DNA of 64,000 bases from Vitis vinifera (Eukaryota; Streptophyta; Magnoliopsida; Vitales; Vitaceae). The translations under genes were made by a program, and so were the position numbers. Below are positions 1-13,900 of the stretch, in pieces. The notes under the pieces were generated by a model. The model was not told the origin of the DNA and searched no databases. It worked only from the letters and a program-made list of their open reading frames with translations. The stretch's first letter is position 1, and every line of letters starts with the position of its first letter. Location of the stretch: assembly GCF_030704535.1 (NCBI RefSeq), contig NC_081818.1:30274001-30338000 (forward strand), in the 5' to 3' direction.

Positions 1-2288
1 AGGCTCTGCTGAGTTTTAAGGTGGATTTATTTGTAGGCAATGTTAGCCTCTTTGTATTCATGTTTTACCGTTTTGATAGAAGATATGTAAAAGGTTGTAA
101 GGAATGAGGTTCGTCGTAGTTTTGAAGTGAAGTTGCTATGTTAATTCTCTCAAGTGTTTTGATTCTTGCTCAGGGTGATGAGTGGGTGGGTTCCTAGGTT
201 TGATTCTCTGTAAAAAAAAGGGAAAGAAAAGGAAAGGAAAAGAAGAAGTATTTGTGAGCCTGAGACTTTTTGAGATTGTTCATGATGCGCTGTATTTAGT
301 TCAAGTTTTTGATTAACATAGAATTTTTTTCGCTTTTACTGATTTGTTTGCTAAGTTCTTTTCCTCCTCTCATATGTGTTTTTAAAGTTTTCTAAAAGAA
401 AACATGCACTATATCTCATCCCTGTGGCACACTAACTCTTGAGTGTCAGGTGTGGATTGTGATACCCTGAGCGCATTCTTTGTCCTGAGATTTACTTTCT
501 GATTGGGTAGACCACAAGAAGAGATGGGGGAGGGTTTGTTTAAAAAATCTGGAAGCTCTTTGGGTTGATTTATGTGCTCATGTATTGTCTGCCATGTCCT
601 ACATTTATTTCATCCTGTCTGGGCTTTTTCCCTCTATATTTTTGGTCAATGTGCATCAAAAGTTAATTTTAGCTGCACAATTAGTTTGTTTTGTTTTCCT
701 TTGTGTTGGCATCTTTCTTTCCATTTCAGGAGCAGGTGATGGACGTATCAGGATATGATCTTGTTTATTTGAGTAAGTATTACTGTTGGAATGAGTGTGT
801 TCAATTGTGCCTTTTATGATCCAGTAAATTCTGTATTCTACTGCCTACTGGTGAGCTTTTCCTGATTATTTTCCATTTTATCAGGGATAATTTTGTGGAC
901 TAATGAGGTGGTTTCTCACTCACTAACCACTATTTTCTTCATGAGCTCTTTCTGGATAGCAATTATTTGACATATCCATCTTTTGTAGTTGAGAAAGCCC
1001 TGTGACTTTTGTCCTACTGTTTTGAAGCTTCCAAGGAGATAAGACTGATGAGGCACAACTAACTTTCTTATGGATTGTTTTAAAAAATTATTTCCAAAAA
1101 GAAATAAGAAACAAGTAACAATATTTTGTACTTCACAATGATTTGATGGATAGGATGTGGTAGAGTTGGCTTTCAACATAGAGGACTCTGGTTCCCATCA
1201 AAACAATGTATCAGTACATTGAAGTGGATGTGATATGCTTTCTTTTATTTGTTATGGCGGATGAAACATTAGTCCTTATATGGGTGGGACTTTTTTGGAA
1301 GTCCATTGGACCATTGCTAACACAAAGCATAGGAGGTGACAGTTTTTATGTTATGTTTCCAGGTCTGTGAACTTTGAAAGTTTTTTGTAAACTGTATTTT
1401 ATAGCATGGTACACATGATGTAGCTGCAGCAGGTACAGGCGGAAAACTTCTTATGGATTTCTTCAAGGAGTTTTTTTAATCTTTCTTGCTCTTACAATTG
1501 ATCTGTGGAAGTAAGTATCGACCTTTTTCTATTGTTCTGTTTCGTATTGTTACATTTAACAAAATCCTTAGAAAGTTTAGCCCCCAGGTCTGTTGTGAAC
1601 AACGTGGGAAGCAAAAGAAAAGAAAATGCTTCAAGACGCTTTGAATGGAAGCAATCTGTAGCATGCTCTTATCAATTTGCTGTTTCTTTCTGATAATCAA
1701 GCATAGAAATTGCAGTTTTCAGTAGGTTATTGGAGACCTTGATTTACTGATTAAAAAAAAAAGTTCATCCGGACGAGTAGCATGTTCGGGTGTTGGGCTA
1801 GATGGGGATTCAATGCCCATACTAGATTTCATTGAATGGTTGGGTGTCACCCTGATTGGAGGGGGTGTTTTTTGTTTTTCTCCTTTAAATGCAGCCAGAA
1901 CAGAGATAATTTAGTAACATCCGGACAATTCAAATGAAACAGGTTTTAAATTGGTTTATGACTCAGTTTTTGGTCAAGGACCCTTCATGTGCACGACTCA
2001 CAAACAATATATTGGCAGAAATGCTCTGGATAACATTCTGGAATAAAAATTCAATGGCAGTCAACATTCTACAATAAAATCCTCATCGACATGTACCAGT
2101 CGTTGGACTCACACAAACCTACCTGAAAACATGCCCAAGTACAAAGCTCTCATGGCCACCTTCCTTAATGGTAGTTTTCTCTGGACCAATTCTAAAACAA
2201 CAAAACAAGGAAATTACAAAGAGAAAGGCCTGATTTCCACCCACCAGTCACAGAAATTAGGGCTGAATCCCAACCAGGTGATGGCTCT
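1..2288. other. Upstream flank, no convincing gene
   Basis: AT-rich sequence with stops in all frames. One possible small plus-strand exon lies at about 731-773: a pyrimidine tract ending in CAG precedes it and GTAAGT follows. It could be the 3' part of a gene that starts outside the window, but no protein family is recognisable. Two short stretches (about 190-215 and 1800-1815) loosely resemble a pol III B box and could be decayed SINEs. I cannot support either as a gene. Confidence 0.3.
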
Positions 2289-3736
2289 TTATGTGATTAC
2301 CTTTCCACCCTTTCTCTTCATCAAATCAGCTCTAGACTCCATCTTCAGAGGCAACGGTGCTGAAAATACAAAGCTCCTATCTTGGTACTGATAATGCTCA
2401 ACTTCGTGCCCATCTTCAGTTCCCAGGTTCCTTATAGGGTTCCTTTCATCATCACTGGTCTGCGAAGATCCTCCGCTCTCAATGTCTCCACCATCATCAT
2501 CCTCGGTCTCCCTGGACAAACCCCCCATATCTTCAACTTCTCCGCTGAGATTCTCCACAAGTTCGGTTTGACCCATGCTCGGACCATCCTCACCTGAAAC
2601 TGGCTCATGGGTGCTGCCCAAAACCCTGGATAAATTCCTATTCTCTGCAAAGCTCACACTTTTCTTCACCCTAGGTTCAAGCTCATGCCTTTTCACCAAA
2701 ATCCCATTTCTAGCTTTTGAAACTCTACCCTTTTCAATAATAGAAATACTAGGGTTTTCTTCATCATCACTGAGATGCTGAAATCCTTCAAGTTCCACAT
2801 CTTCCTCACCCTTCTCCAAAACCCTAGAAAACCCGCGAATCTTTTCAACTCTGTCCCTCAGTTTCTCCATCAGTTCTCGCTGATCCGCACCAGAATCGCG
2901 GCAATTTGAGCCTACCCTGCCCGTCAAAACCCTAGATTTGCTAGCGTTTTGGGCAGTTCTCATATTCCTTATTGGTTTATTTCGAAGTTGATGTCTTCTC
3001 GCAGAAACCCCATCAATGAAGTCTAGGAACCGAACCAATTCTCGGGTGACGGACCTTTTACCATCCCTGATCATCGAATCACTGTCCTGTAAACAAACCC
3101 AAAACCCGAAGTTGAAAAAACAAAAGTAAAAAGCAACGGGGACGCATGGAGGAACGGTTATACCTGAATGGAGTCGAGCTTGAGAAGCAAATCCATGGCT
3201 TTGTGAGAGAGAGCTTCAAAATCGAAATGGGTCTGCTGTGACAGCGATGATCTGAGAGAGTTGAAAGCGGACTTGATGAGCGCGAGCTCTTTGAGATGGG
3301 CGAGAGTCCTCGATCTGCGAACAAGAAAGGCCCGGAAGTGGGTCTGAATGGTACGCGCGGCGGCGTCACGGAGAGAGTAGGAAGGAGTGGAGAAATGGAG
3401 GAGAGAGGATTCGAGGGCGTCGATGCGGCGGAGGAGAGAGGAAAGCAGCGTATGGGTCTGCTGCTGCTGCTGCTGTTCTTGCAGGAAGCTTGGTCTTTGC
3501 GGGTGGTAATTGTTGTGGGAAATGTGGGATTTGGGGAAGGTAGAGTAGAGGTGAGGCCGAGAAGATTGAATCAGTTGAGCAGCAATGGCTTCAACAAGTG
3601 GGTCTCCCTCTGTTGACCCCGTGAAGCCGCAGCAAGTACAACAACAGCACACACCGCTGCAGTAGCTGGAAAGCTGGTCGTTCCGGCAGCAGTGGCGAGG
3701 CTGAGGGGGGCGGGCGTGGTGGTGGTGATGAGCCAT
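2289..3736 (-). CDS. BAG8: BAG-domain co-chaperone regulator, BAG8-like
   Basis: Two exons on the minus strand, 3736-3164 and 3086-2289. The intron (3163-3087) begins GT and ends AG and is phase 0, giving 456 residues. Residues 3-7 are a His run and 16-36 are Cys-rich. Residues 88-93 are a Gln run. An IQ calmodulin-binding motif (TIQTHFRAFLVRR) sits at about 129-141, and a BAG-type helical segment follows from about 146 to 220, split by the intron. Plant BAG proteins bind the ATPase domain of Hsp70, and those with an IQ motif also bind calmodulin. The His/Cys-rich start plus IQ-BAG order matches the Arabidopsis BAG8 type, which is annotated as plastid-targeted. The C-terminal half is acidic, low-complexity and not conserved to my eye. 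The gene is divergent from PHS1. Family confidence is high; the exact orthologue is inferred. Confidence 0.85.
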
Positions 3737-4954
3737 TTGGACTTGGAGGGGAGAGGGAACCTTTTGAATTGGAGATGGGTGGGCTTTTTGTGGAATGAAG
3801 GGATTTGTTTGCCTGGGGATTACGTCCTGTACAAAACTCTTTAAGTGATTTTGGTCCTTTTGGATTTATTATTCGTTACTTTTTCAAATTATTATTTTCA
3901 TTGTATGCTTAATTTTAGTTTACGTCATCGATGTTTGGACACTTGATCTCATGTCCATTGGGCCCACTTAATTCTCACGACCGGAGTGGACCGGACCATG
4001 AGATTTGGGGCCGCCCAAAATTCGGCTAGGAAGCCGTCCCATTTGGGCCAAGCCCACGACCTACTAGTGAGTAGCGAGTCTAGTGACGTATGTCTTGTAA
4101 AATTAATTAAATCAATGAATGACAAAAACGAGGGAATGAAAGGTTGCATATGTTGAAAATGCAAATGGTAGGTTGCTTTACACTTTACAGTACCCTAATC
4201 TGAAGTCAAATCCCAAGATCTCTTATCTCTTTAGATATTTAAATTAAAATTTTGAGATAACTTTTGGGGGTGAAGAATCGAGATGCACCCAATAAATATT
4301 AAAAATGAAACAAAATGCTTTACAGGTGTACGTTCGTTACCTCCCAAAATATCCCCATCCCATGTCACTTCAATTTCCTTCTATCCAATCTATCAATCAT
4401 GCAGTTTTTTAATTGTAGGATTTGATTACAACGTGGAAATGTTTGTTGTTGTAGTTATGCCTCTGAAAAGACATTATCGACCAGGTTTATTTCCGAATTT
4501 CAACATCCTAGCTAGTAGTTACATCATTATTTATGCTTCATCATGTGTACTGTCTTTGTGTCTTAATTTTATGGCACATTTAGTTTATGGGTCTGGGTTT
4601 TGATTTTATTGTATAGTTTGAATGGTCAAGATTAAGAGTTGGATTGATATCCATCGAATTCTACTAAATGTAGGCGGTAGCTTGTAGCTTCATAATTTTA
4701 AATGGAAGGGTAATGATTAATGAATGAATAGGTTGTAGTGGTTGGGGTGAAGTGTGAGCGCAGAGGATGACAGCTCTAACTTGAAAATTGAGAGCAATAC
4801 TGTTAGACTTGAGAGTGAGGGTGTCCATGATATTCTGTTGAAGACGATCGGGAATTGCGTGAAGAGATAAGAAGACAAAGAGGAGACTCCATTTCCCACT
4901 CTCTCTCTCTTCTTCTCCATTTTGTGAAGGCCCTGTTTGGAGGACATACCAGCA
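3737..4954. promoter_or_regulatory. Divergent intergenic region between BAG8-like gene and PHS1
   Basis: 1.2 kb separate the two start codons, so both promoters must lie here. The left part (3737-3830) is CT-rich on the minus strand and looks like the BAG8-like 5'UTR. The right part (about 4890-4920) has a pyrimidine-rich CT tract that is probably PHS1 5'UTR. The middle is AT-rich and has no gene. I could not assign TATA boxes or named cis-elements with confidence. Confidence 0.5.
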
Positions 4955-7900
4955 ATGGCTTCTTCATCATTCTCCACAGCTTCAACTGCACCTCACGCAT
5001 ACTCCCATTGCTATTCCATCTCCAGATCCTTTGTTGGTGGCTTCAGTTCCAGGCCCTCCCACTCCAAACTATTCTTCCTCAGAAATACCTCCGCTTCTCG
5101 TTTTGCTACTAGGGCTTTCCCGGTAAGAAGCGTCTTTAGTGAACCGCACCGCAAATTGAAGGACGAGGATCCCATCACCCCTCACGGTACTGGATCTTCT
5201 CTCTCCAATATGGTGTTTTGTTGTTTTTCTTTTTATCTGATGATCGGGCCTTTGTGTTTTTGCTCCAAATGCCAACATCTCTACTCTTAACATTCTCCAT
5301 CTCTGGAAATTAAGTTGTGGTCAAACCTTTGTTTTCTCAATCCCAGGCCTGCAATGGATCACTTTGATGAGCCGAGCACAACTCTTTGAGAATAAGGCCT
5401 CTGAAACCAAATCTTAACTTCTCTGTGATTTGTTAACCATCATCATGCCAACCTCCTTTGTCTTTTGCATTTTGAAATTATGATCTACTTGTTATCCCTG
5501 TTATAATCGCATGCTGTGTTTATGGAAAGTGCATGCCAAAACAACTGACCGGTAAAGGAGAAAGCTTGCATCAAGAGGAAGAAATGGCCCTTGCAGCAGC
5601 ATTAGCTTCCCCTTTTTTTAGATACAATTTCAGAGCTTTGAGAGGCCCTCGTATGTTTGTTTTTGAAAAGAGGGGGAAAAAGAAAAGAAAAGAAAAGCCC
5701 TATTAGATTAGATTAGGAATTTGGAGTTCAAAGATGCCTTTTATTATTGTTGTAATGATTTGCACCCAACTGTATAGATATTGTCTGTTTTGGACCTAAA
5801 AGGGTCTTCACGGCTTTAAAACGAGTCTATAGGGTTAAGAGGAGTCCATATTTATATAGCTTTAGGAACTTTTTCCCTTATCCGATGTGGAACATCCCAA
5901 ATCCCCATGCAAACACAACGTCCTTGTTGTGTTTAAAAGGATTGCGGGGTTAGACAAACAAACACCTCATACGGAGCCAAATAAAACCCTCACACCGGGG
6001 TCGGAGATCGACTTTGATACCATTTGTAACGACCTGCACCAAATTGTGTAAATATTATCCCTTTTGAGCTCAAAGGGGTCTTCACAGTTTTAAAACACAT
6101 TTACATTGTTAAGAGAAGTTCATACTTATATAGTGTAGAAAACTTTTCCCCCTATCCAATGTGGGATATCACAAATATCTTCTATGCAAACACAATGTCC
6201 TCGTTGTGTCTCATGAGGGGGAGGGGTGTTTGTGATATCTCATATTGGATAGAGGAGAAATATGTGCTCCTTTTAACCATGTAGACACGTTTTCAAGTTA
6301 TAAGGGCCCCTTTGGGCCCGAAACAAACAATATCTACACGGTTGAGTATGGGTTGTTACAATTGTTGTATTGTATATTATTAGGTTACCCTCAATGATTG
6401 TTCTATTACATGGTATGTTATTAGGTTTCCCTCAATAACTGTTCTATTACATGGTATATTATTAGGTCACATTGTTATATACTATACTGCAGCTAATTGT
6501 TACTCTTTGCATTTTGATTCAGGACCTTCAGGCACTCCAGTTTCTTTAACTGCAGATGCTGCGTGCATTGTTTCCAGTATCAAATACCATGCAGAGTTTA
6601 CGCCATTGTTCTCTCCAGAGCAGTTTGAGCTCCCTAAGGCTTTCTTTGCAACTGCACAAAGTGTTCGCGATGCACTCATCATAAACTGGAATGCTACATA
6701 TGATTACCATGAAAAGATGAACGTAAAGCAGGCATATTATTTGTCAATGGAATTTTTGCAGGTTTGGCATGTTTCTTCCTTGTTGTTTATTAGAAGCCAC
6801 AAGCTGTTTTTGATTTTAGTTTGCATGCAAGATATTGCCGTTTCAACGTGTTGTATTTTTTGTAGGGTAGGGCTTTGTTAAATGCAATTGGTAACTTGGA
6901 GCTCACTGGTGCTTATGCAGAGGCTTTGCGTGAACTTGGAAAAGACCTAGAAAATGTGGCTAGGCAGGTCAGACTGTTTTATTGAATTTTCAGATCGTTC
7001 ATCTACTTTTTCTGTGAATGGTTTTTGGTGGTTTTGCAAGTACCTTTAAATTTTCATGTCATTTTTCAAATGACATAGTGATCTGACCAGCATGTAACCT
7101 ATCATTTTCGGCCATACATTCTTATGGAAAAAGTTGAAGAAACATTTATCGGCAGGTTAAGGTTTTTCTCATGGAGTTATACTTTAGGTTCTGTTTGGAT
7201 GGCCATGAGTACGAGGAAACGAAAAGGTCAGGGAAAGAAAAAGTGATGGAAAATACAAAAAGAATTTGATCTAAATAATATTTTTCTCCAATCCTTCTCA
7301 ATCTAATTCCCCTTTTATATATATACTGAAGAAATTAAAAATGTCCAAGTTTTTAAATAGTTCACTATTTTTCATTTTCTTAGCTTTTTCCATGCTAACC
7401 AAAAAAAAAAGAAAAAGAATTTGATATCCTTTTTTTTGCCCTTTTCTTGTATTCTCTGAGATGAAAAGCAGCTGCACAATTCATTCAGTGATGAATCATT
7501 TCTTGGTATTTTTTGGATGTTTTTGTGAATTTTATGCCATTGTTAATAGACATAGTTGGTTATTGGTGTTTTGCCTGGATGCCAAAAAAGCTAATTTTTG
7601 ATGTAATATTTTCCCATCTAAGCAAGGCCCTATTCAAATCAACCAGAGACTACTTCACAATAAGAGGAAGGAGTCCATTTAATGACTAAGGATGATTTCA
7701 GTCTGTTTTAATCTTGTTGCTACAACGCACAGTATAATTTGAGAAGTAGGATGGTAAAAATTCTTTGTGGACTCGGTTAAGACTTTAGATGGCTGTAAGA
7801 GATTGCGATTATTACCTACTTCTGGTTTGCCTTGAAGAGTTTCTGTGTTGTCTGTTTTGAAGCCTCAACCAGCAGCCTAAGATATTTGAATCTAGTTTGG

Positions 7901-10900
7901 CTTTTTTTATGCACTTTTTCAGCAAATAACTTGTCCTCTGTGTGTGTGGCTGTTGTGGCTGAACTCATTGGTTGGCAATAATAGGAACCAGATGCTGCAC
8001 TTGGAAATGGGGGTCTTGGGCGGCTTGCTTCCTGCTTTCTGGACTCCTTGGCAACATTAAATTACCCAGCATGGGGTTATGGACTCAGATATAAGTATGG
8101 CTTATTTAAACAGCATATTACAAAAGATGGCCAAGAGGAAGTTGCTGAAGATTGGCTTGAGGTATTCTTGCTTTTTGTTCATTTATTTTCATTTTAAGTA
8201 CTTCCTTGTGTATGTGTTTAAAAATAAATGGTCCTTTCAGTTATTAAATTTCCAGAAACATAATTAGTGTTCTGTTGGTAGCGAAATTATTTCTTTAAGT
8301 TTCATAATGGAAAGCCTCATTATCTGTTGGTTAAGTACAGTTTCTCTTTGCAGATGGGCAATCCCTGGGAAATTGTGAGAAATGATGTCTCATATCCTGT
8401 GAAATTTTATGGAAAGGTTATTGAAGGATCAGATGGAAAAAGACACTGGATTGGAGGAGAAGATATAATTGCCATTGCATATGATGTCCCAATACCAGGA
8501 TATAAAACTAAAACCACAATCAACCTTCGACTGTGGTCCACTAAAGTTCAATCAGATGATTTTGATTTATATGATTTTAATGCTGGAAATCATACCAAAG
8601 CATGTGAAGCCCAATTGAATGCTGAAAAGGTATGATTGCATTCATAAAAGTAGATCATTTTCTAATCTCCTTAAATTCAATCAGCAGGGACATGGCATGG
8701 GCCTCTACATGCTGCAGAAATACTAAACATAGAATTTGGAAACTCACACTGTTTTATTTGCTCTTACTTCCTTGCTTATATATGGATAATGGCCTTTTTT
8801 TTCATTCGGAGGGGGAGGGATTCTGCATCCATAAAGAAACACTTAAAGACTGAAGAATAGCGATGGGTGTGATAGGGAGGCAAGTATAGGAAGCCAGTGT
8901 GTGTGTGCTGTGTATATGTGCACCTGCTTTCAAATGTTTCTTTTATTTTCTGATATACTGGGCACTTTTTTCTGTGAAAATGAGAAAAAAAAAAAGATGG
9001 TTCTTATAATGCTTTATTTTGATGTTAGATTTGCTATATTCTCTATCCTGGGGATGATTCAATGGAGGGAAAGGTCCTTCGATTGAAACAACAATATACC
9101 TTATGCTCAGCTTCTCTCCAAGATATTATTGCACGATTTGAGAGGAGGTCCGGAGGATATGTCAATTGGGAAGAATTTCCTGAAAAAGTTGCAGTGCAAA
9201 TGAATGATACCCACCCAACTCTCTGCATTCCAGAGCTGATGCGAATCTTGATGGATTTGAAGGGCATGAGCTGGAAGGAAGCTTGGAAGATTACTCAAAG
9301 GTTTTTTATTCTTGTCATGGTTTTTCTAGTTACATGCGTTGTTGGCGATTTTTGAATATGTTGTTTGTGTTGGAATATATGGTTCTGTCAGAGGGGATCA
9401 TCAGAATTTCAAAGTTCAGTAGTGAGTAGTAGATAGCATTGAATTATTACCACTGGATCCAATCACATTACTGATATTTTCAATGGATTTTTTTGTTTGA
9501 GTTATGGGGATGAGATTAAATCAGGATGGACTTAGAGGATATTTTCTAATAATTCCTACCTTTTTCTGTTACCGTACTACTGTTTTTACTCCTGTTTAGA
9601 GTTATGAAATTCCATGTTCAAGTCTCTCTTTGTGTATCTTATTTAGCAAAGGCTTGTTGCCCTAAGCTCAACATTGACTTTTATGGTGTGCAGATCAGTT
9701 CATAATTGTTCTACTTGACCAACTTAGTTGCCTTCTCAAAAATAAAAAATAAAGAATTACCTAAATTTCACCAGATTTACTTAATATTATTCACACTCTT
9801 GTTCCTTTCTCCTAGAACGGTGGCATACACAAACCATACTGTTCTACCTGAAGCACTGGAGAAATGGAGTCTAGAACTTATGCAGAAACTGCTTCCTCGA
9901 CATGTTGAGATTATAGAAATGATTGATGAGGAGGTAATGCTGGAATAAATATTTGAACCAGAACTTTTTATCTGTTACAATTTTCACTTCTGTTCTAATA
10001 TTTGCCATTTGATGTTTTCCAGCTGATTAATACCATAATTTCAGAGTATGGTACAGCAGATCCTGTTTTATTGGAGAAAAAGCTGAAAGCAATGAGAATA
10101 TTAGAAAATGTTGATTTTCCAGCATCTGTAAAGGATTTACTTGTCCAGCCAGAAGAAAGTTCTGTTGTTGAACCTGGTGAAGAAATTCAAAGTTTTGATG
10201 AAGAAGTTGAACTTATTGATGAAGAAGAAGAACTTATTGAACTTATTGATGAAGAAGAAGAATTTATTGATGAAGAAGAAGAACCCACAGGAAAAGGCAC
10301 TCAGAAGAAAAAGGTGTTGTCAGAACCGGTTCCAGAGCCACCCAAGATGGTCCGCATGGCTAACCTCTGTGTTGTTGGTGGCCATGCAGTTAACGGGGTT
10401 GCTGAGATTCATAGTGAAATAGTAAAAGATGAAGTTTTTAATGATTTTTTTAAGGTAAGCTTGTCAATAGGTAAATATGTGTATATATTATTATTATTAT
10501 CATCAAAATATGTTGCAGTTCTAGGAAATTGATAGGATTGAATTAATTAAGGCCATGTTCACAATATAATGATTAATGCTCCTGTAATCTGTTCCCATAC
10601 TTCAATTTTGACAGTTGTGGCCTGAGAAATTTCAAAATAAGACCAATGGTGTGACACCAAGAAGATGGATCCGTTTCTGCAATCCAGATTTAAGTGAGAT
10701 AATAACCAAGTGGATTCACACAGAAGATTGGGTCTTGAACACTGAGAAACTGTCAGAATTACGGAAGGTAATCCACCATTTCCTGATTTTCTTGTTTGTA
10801 AAATTGTTAGATTTTGTGGATTATGTGCATCCATTATCAACTAGATTTACTCTCTGTCATTGTATTTATTCTTCTCTTTTTTAAATTGCATTCATTTTAT

Positions 10901-13900
10901 AGCTTCAAACACCCAGAAAATTTCTCCCAGTTCTCATTTTGGTTGTAATCTCCAAATCCCTAATTTAAAAAAGATGTTGGTTTTCCTATAATTTAGAGAT
11001 TTCGTGGTTGACCTTTGTATCATTGGTTTGCTATGAGGAGACAATGAGTTTCTGCAGCAACACAGTTGTCTTAAATATATTTTAAACAATTTCATAACTG
11101 CTAAGTGATCTAATCTTTATATTTCCTGTTCAAAACTCAGCTTACAATTTTCATAAGTTTACTTAATGTAATTTTAACTATTAGAAGTCTGGGGATTGAG
11201 GGATCAATAATCAAGTGAAGCTTATCCTTAAGCTGATGTAGTGGCTTCTGATGTTAGCGTTTATCCTATGATTGATGCTGTTATCCTTTTTATCATGATT
11301 TATGACACTATGGAACTTTTTGATTGTTACTAGACTATTAGTTTCAGATAATATTTTGGTGCCTAATGCTTTTGCTTGCTACTCAGTTCCCATATCTGGA
11401 TGATTTTTTCTTTTTGATAGGCAAACAAGGATATATAAAAGACGCCAATCAAAGAGGTTTCCATATCTGGATCATATGATTGGACTGGTGCTAATTATCT
11501 CTAGAATAACAATATGGTTTCCAAATTTCTGAAATGGGAAAGACTTCTTGAAGCTGCCATTAGTGCTTGATTAGTTGATCCAAGGCACCCCAAACCAAAT
11601 TTGTGTTGGAGCAGTGTAGAATATAGTATCATTACATCTCATCACCTGGTTGGACACTAGGTCCTCCTACATAAAAGTTCCCTTGGGCTTTTAACAGCCT
11701 AATTGGGAATTTCATAGACATTCTTGTTATTCTTAAGCCTTGGCCAAATTAGGAGTTCTATATAATAGACTGATTTTTAGTTGCCTTGACCCTTGTATTG
11801 TTTGGAATCTTGAATTTATCAGGTGAGTCAGATAGTTCTCATTTTAAAATTGTATCGGAGAAGGATGAGAGGGTTTTTCTTTGTGGGAGGTGTCCAGAAT
11901 TTATAGCATGTTTTATAGATTTTCTAGGCCATTTGTTTATTGCTATCTGTTTAGAATAAATGAATTACTATTCTGTATCAAATTATCTTGGTCATGCTGC
12001 CACATGGACATATTCTAATCAGACTGGTGCCGATAATCCATAGTTTGCAGATGATGAAGAACTTCATGCTGAGTGGAGGGCAGCAAAAAGGAGCAACAAG
12101 ATGAAGGTCGTTTCCTTCCTCAAAGAAAAAACAGGATATTTGGTCAGCCCTGACGCAATGTTTGATGTCCAGGTTGTATCCTTGCCTTTGAACTCTGATA
12201 TCATGCATGCAAGGACTAATGAAAGAAATAAGGAATATACAAGCATCGGAACAAAATACAAGAACTCTCAGATTGAAGTAGATAAGTTCAAAAATCTATA
12301 GGTCACTTCTTGAGAAAACTTTAGGCAGGGGATCATAGTAGTCGGCTATTAAAATTATTTCTGCTATATCCTCCATCCGCCCAAAACTGTAGTTTGATCA
12401 CCTCATTATGCATGCAGCAAATAGTGTCCCATGGACTGGATCAATGTCTTACTATATTCTATATGTTTTTAGAGGCTTTTGTCTTATTAATGAAAAGTGT
12501 TCTATAACTGAACATGGAAAACTGCCATATTTGAAGCCAACTTGTTATATATATGGTGCATTGACAATTCTTTGTTTCCTCACCACTCCTTGGCTTTGCT
12601 TTTCTACCTCATTCAAAATACGTTTCTTTATAAATCTTTATGGACTGTAGATTGAGTTGCTTTATTTTCAGGTGAAGCGTATCCATGAATACAAGCGTCA
12701 ACTGTTGAACATCTTGGGAATTGTTTATCGCTATAAAAAGATGAAAGAAATGACTGCAGCAGAGAGGAAAGCAAAGTTTGTTCCACGAGTTTGTATATTT
12801 GGAGGAAAAGCATTTGCTACTTATGTGCAAGCCAAGAGGATTGTGAAATTCATCACGGATGTTGGGACTACAGTAAATCATGATTCAGAAATAGGTGATT
12901 TGCTGAAGGTATGAAGTAATTCTAAATATTGCCTTGTGAACACCATGCACTTTACACTTCTGTCAGCAGCTGATCATTTTCATATGGTATTAGAGCTCTT
13001 ACCACTTGGCTGACCCTTTTTTGTTATGTGAGTTCATATATTTTTTTGTTGTGGGGTTTAACTGTTAGCTTTTTTTCTAGTATTTTGGCAAAGATCAACA
13101 TTTAAGAAGTTCATGCTTGGTTAAGTTAGTAATTTTGGCTAGGGCTGCCCTGCAAAAGTTGCTATAGTGTTGGAAATTAAACTTGAATTAGGAGCTTTCT
13201 AAATATTAGAATTAGATTTAGTTTCTAAAAATTCAAGGAGAATATTTTATTTTGAGTAGTTATTCTAGTTTCTATTTTTGAGTTGTCAAGTCTCAGAAGG
13301 TTTTTATATCTTATTATTTTGAGTTAATATTTTGTTTAGCGTGAGTAGTTATAAATAGGAGATTATGTAATGTTTGAATAAGAGAGAGTGGTAGAAGACA
13401 ACAAAGTTTTTAATTCTCTCCAATTTTATCTTCCTTGTAATTAGTTATAAATAGGAGGTTATGTAATGTTTGAATAAGAGAGTGGTAGAAGGCACTAAAG
13501 TTTTTAATTCTCTTGAATTTTATCTTCCTTGTAATTGTGTGTGTTTCTCTATCAACCCCATTACTCAACCAATTAGGCTTTTGCTAATATCATGTTTGTA
13601 ATTGTTGGTGAACAGTATTAATGAATTCTGATACAACTTTGTATTAGGCCTATAGGCTATTATGCTGTGATGAGAAAGAATGATGTAAGTGTTGAAAGAG
13701 AGAGAGAGAAAACCTTAATTCTCATTCATATTGTTAACTTCTTACAATAGGGAAATATATATACAAGACTAGGTTGACCTAACTACCATATATGTGACCT
13801 ATATTAAGAAAGGAAAGAAACTTGTACACTATATACATTATATTCAACACTCCCCCTCAAGTTGGAACATATATGTCATATGCACCAAGCTTGTTACAAA

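Noticed and set aside
1760..1880. tRNA-like B box 'ggggattcaatgccc', possible SINE
   Set aside because: No convincing A box, tail or target duplication.
3296..3616. 106-codon plus-strand ORF over the BAG8-like first exon
   Set aside because: Antisense shadow of the GC-richer exon; low-complexity translation and no family.
4283..4603. 106-codon plus ORF before PHS1
   Set aside because: AT-rich, no family, no splice or context support.
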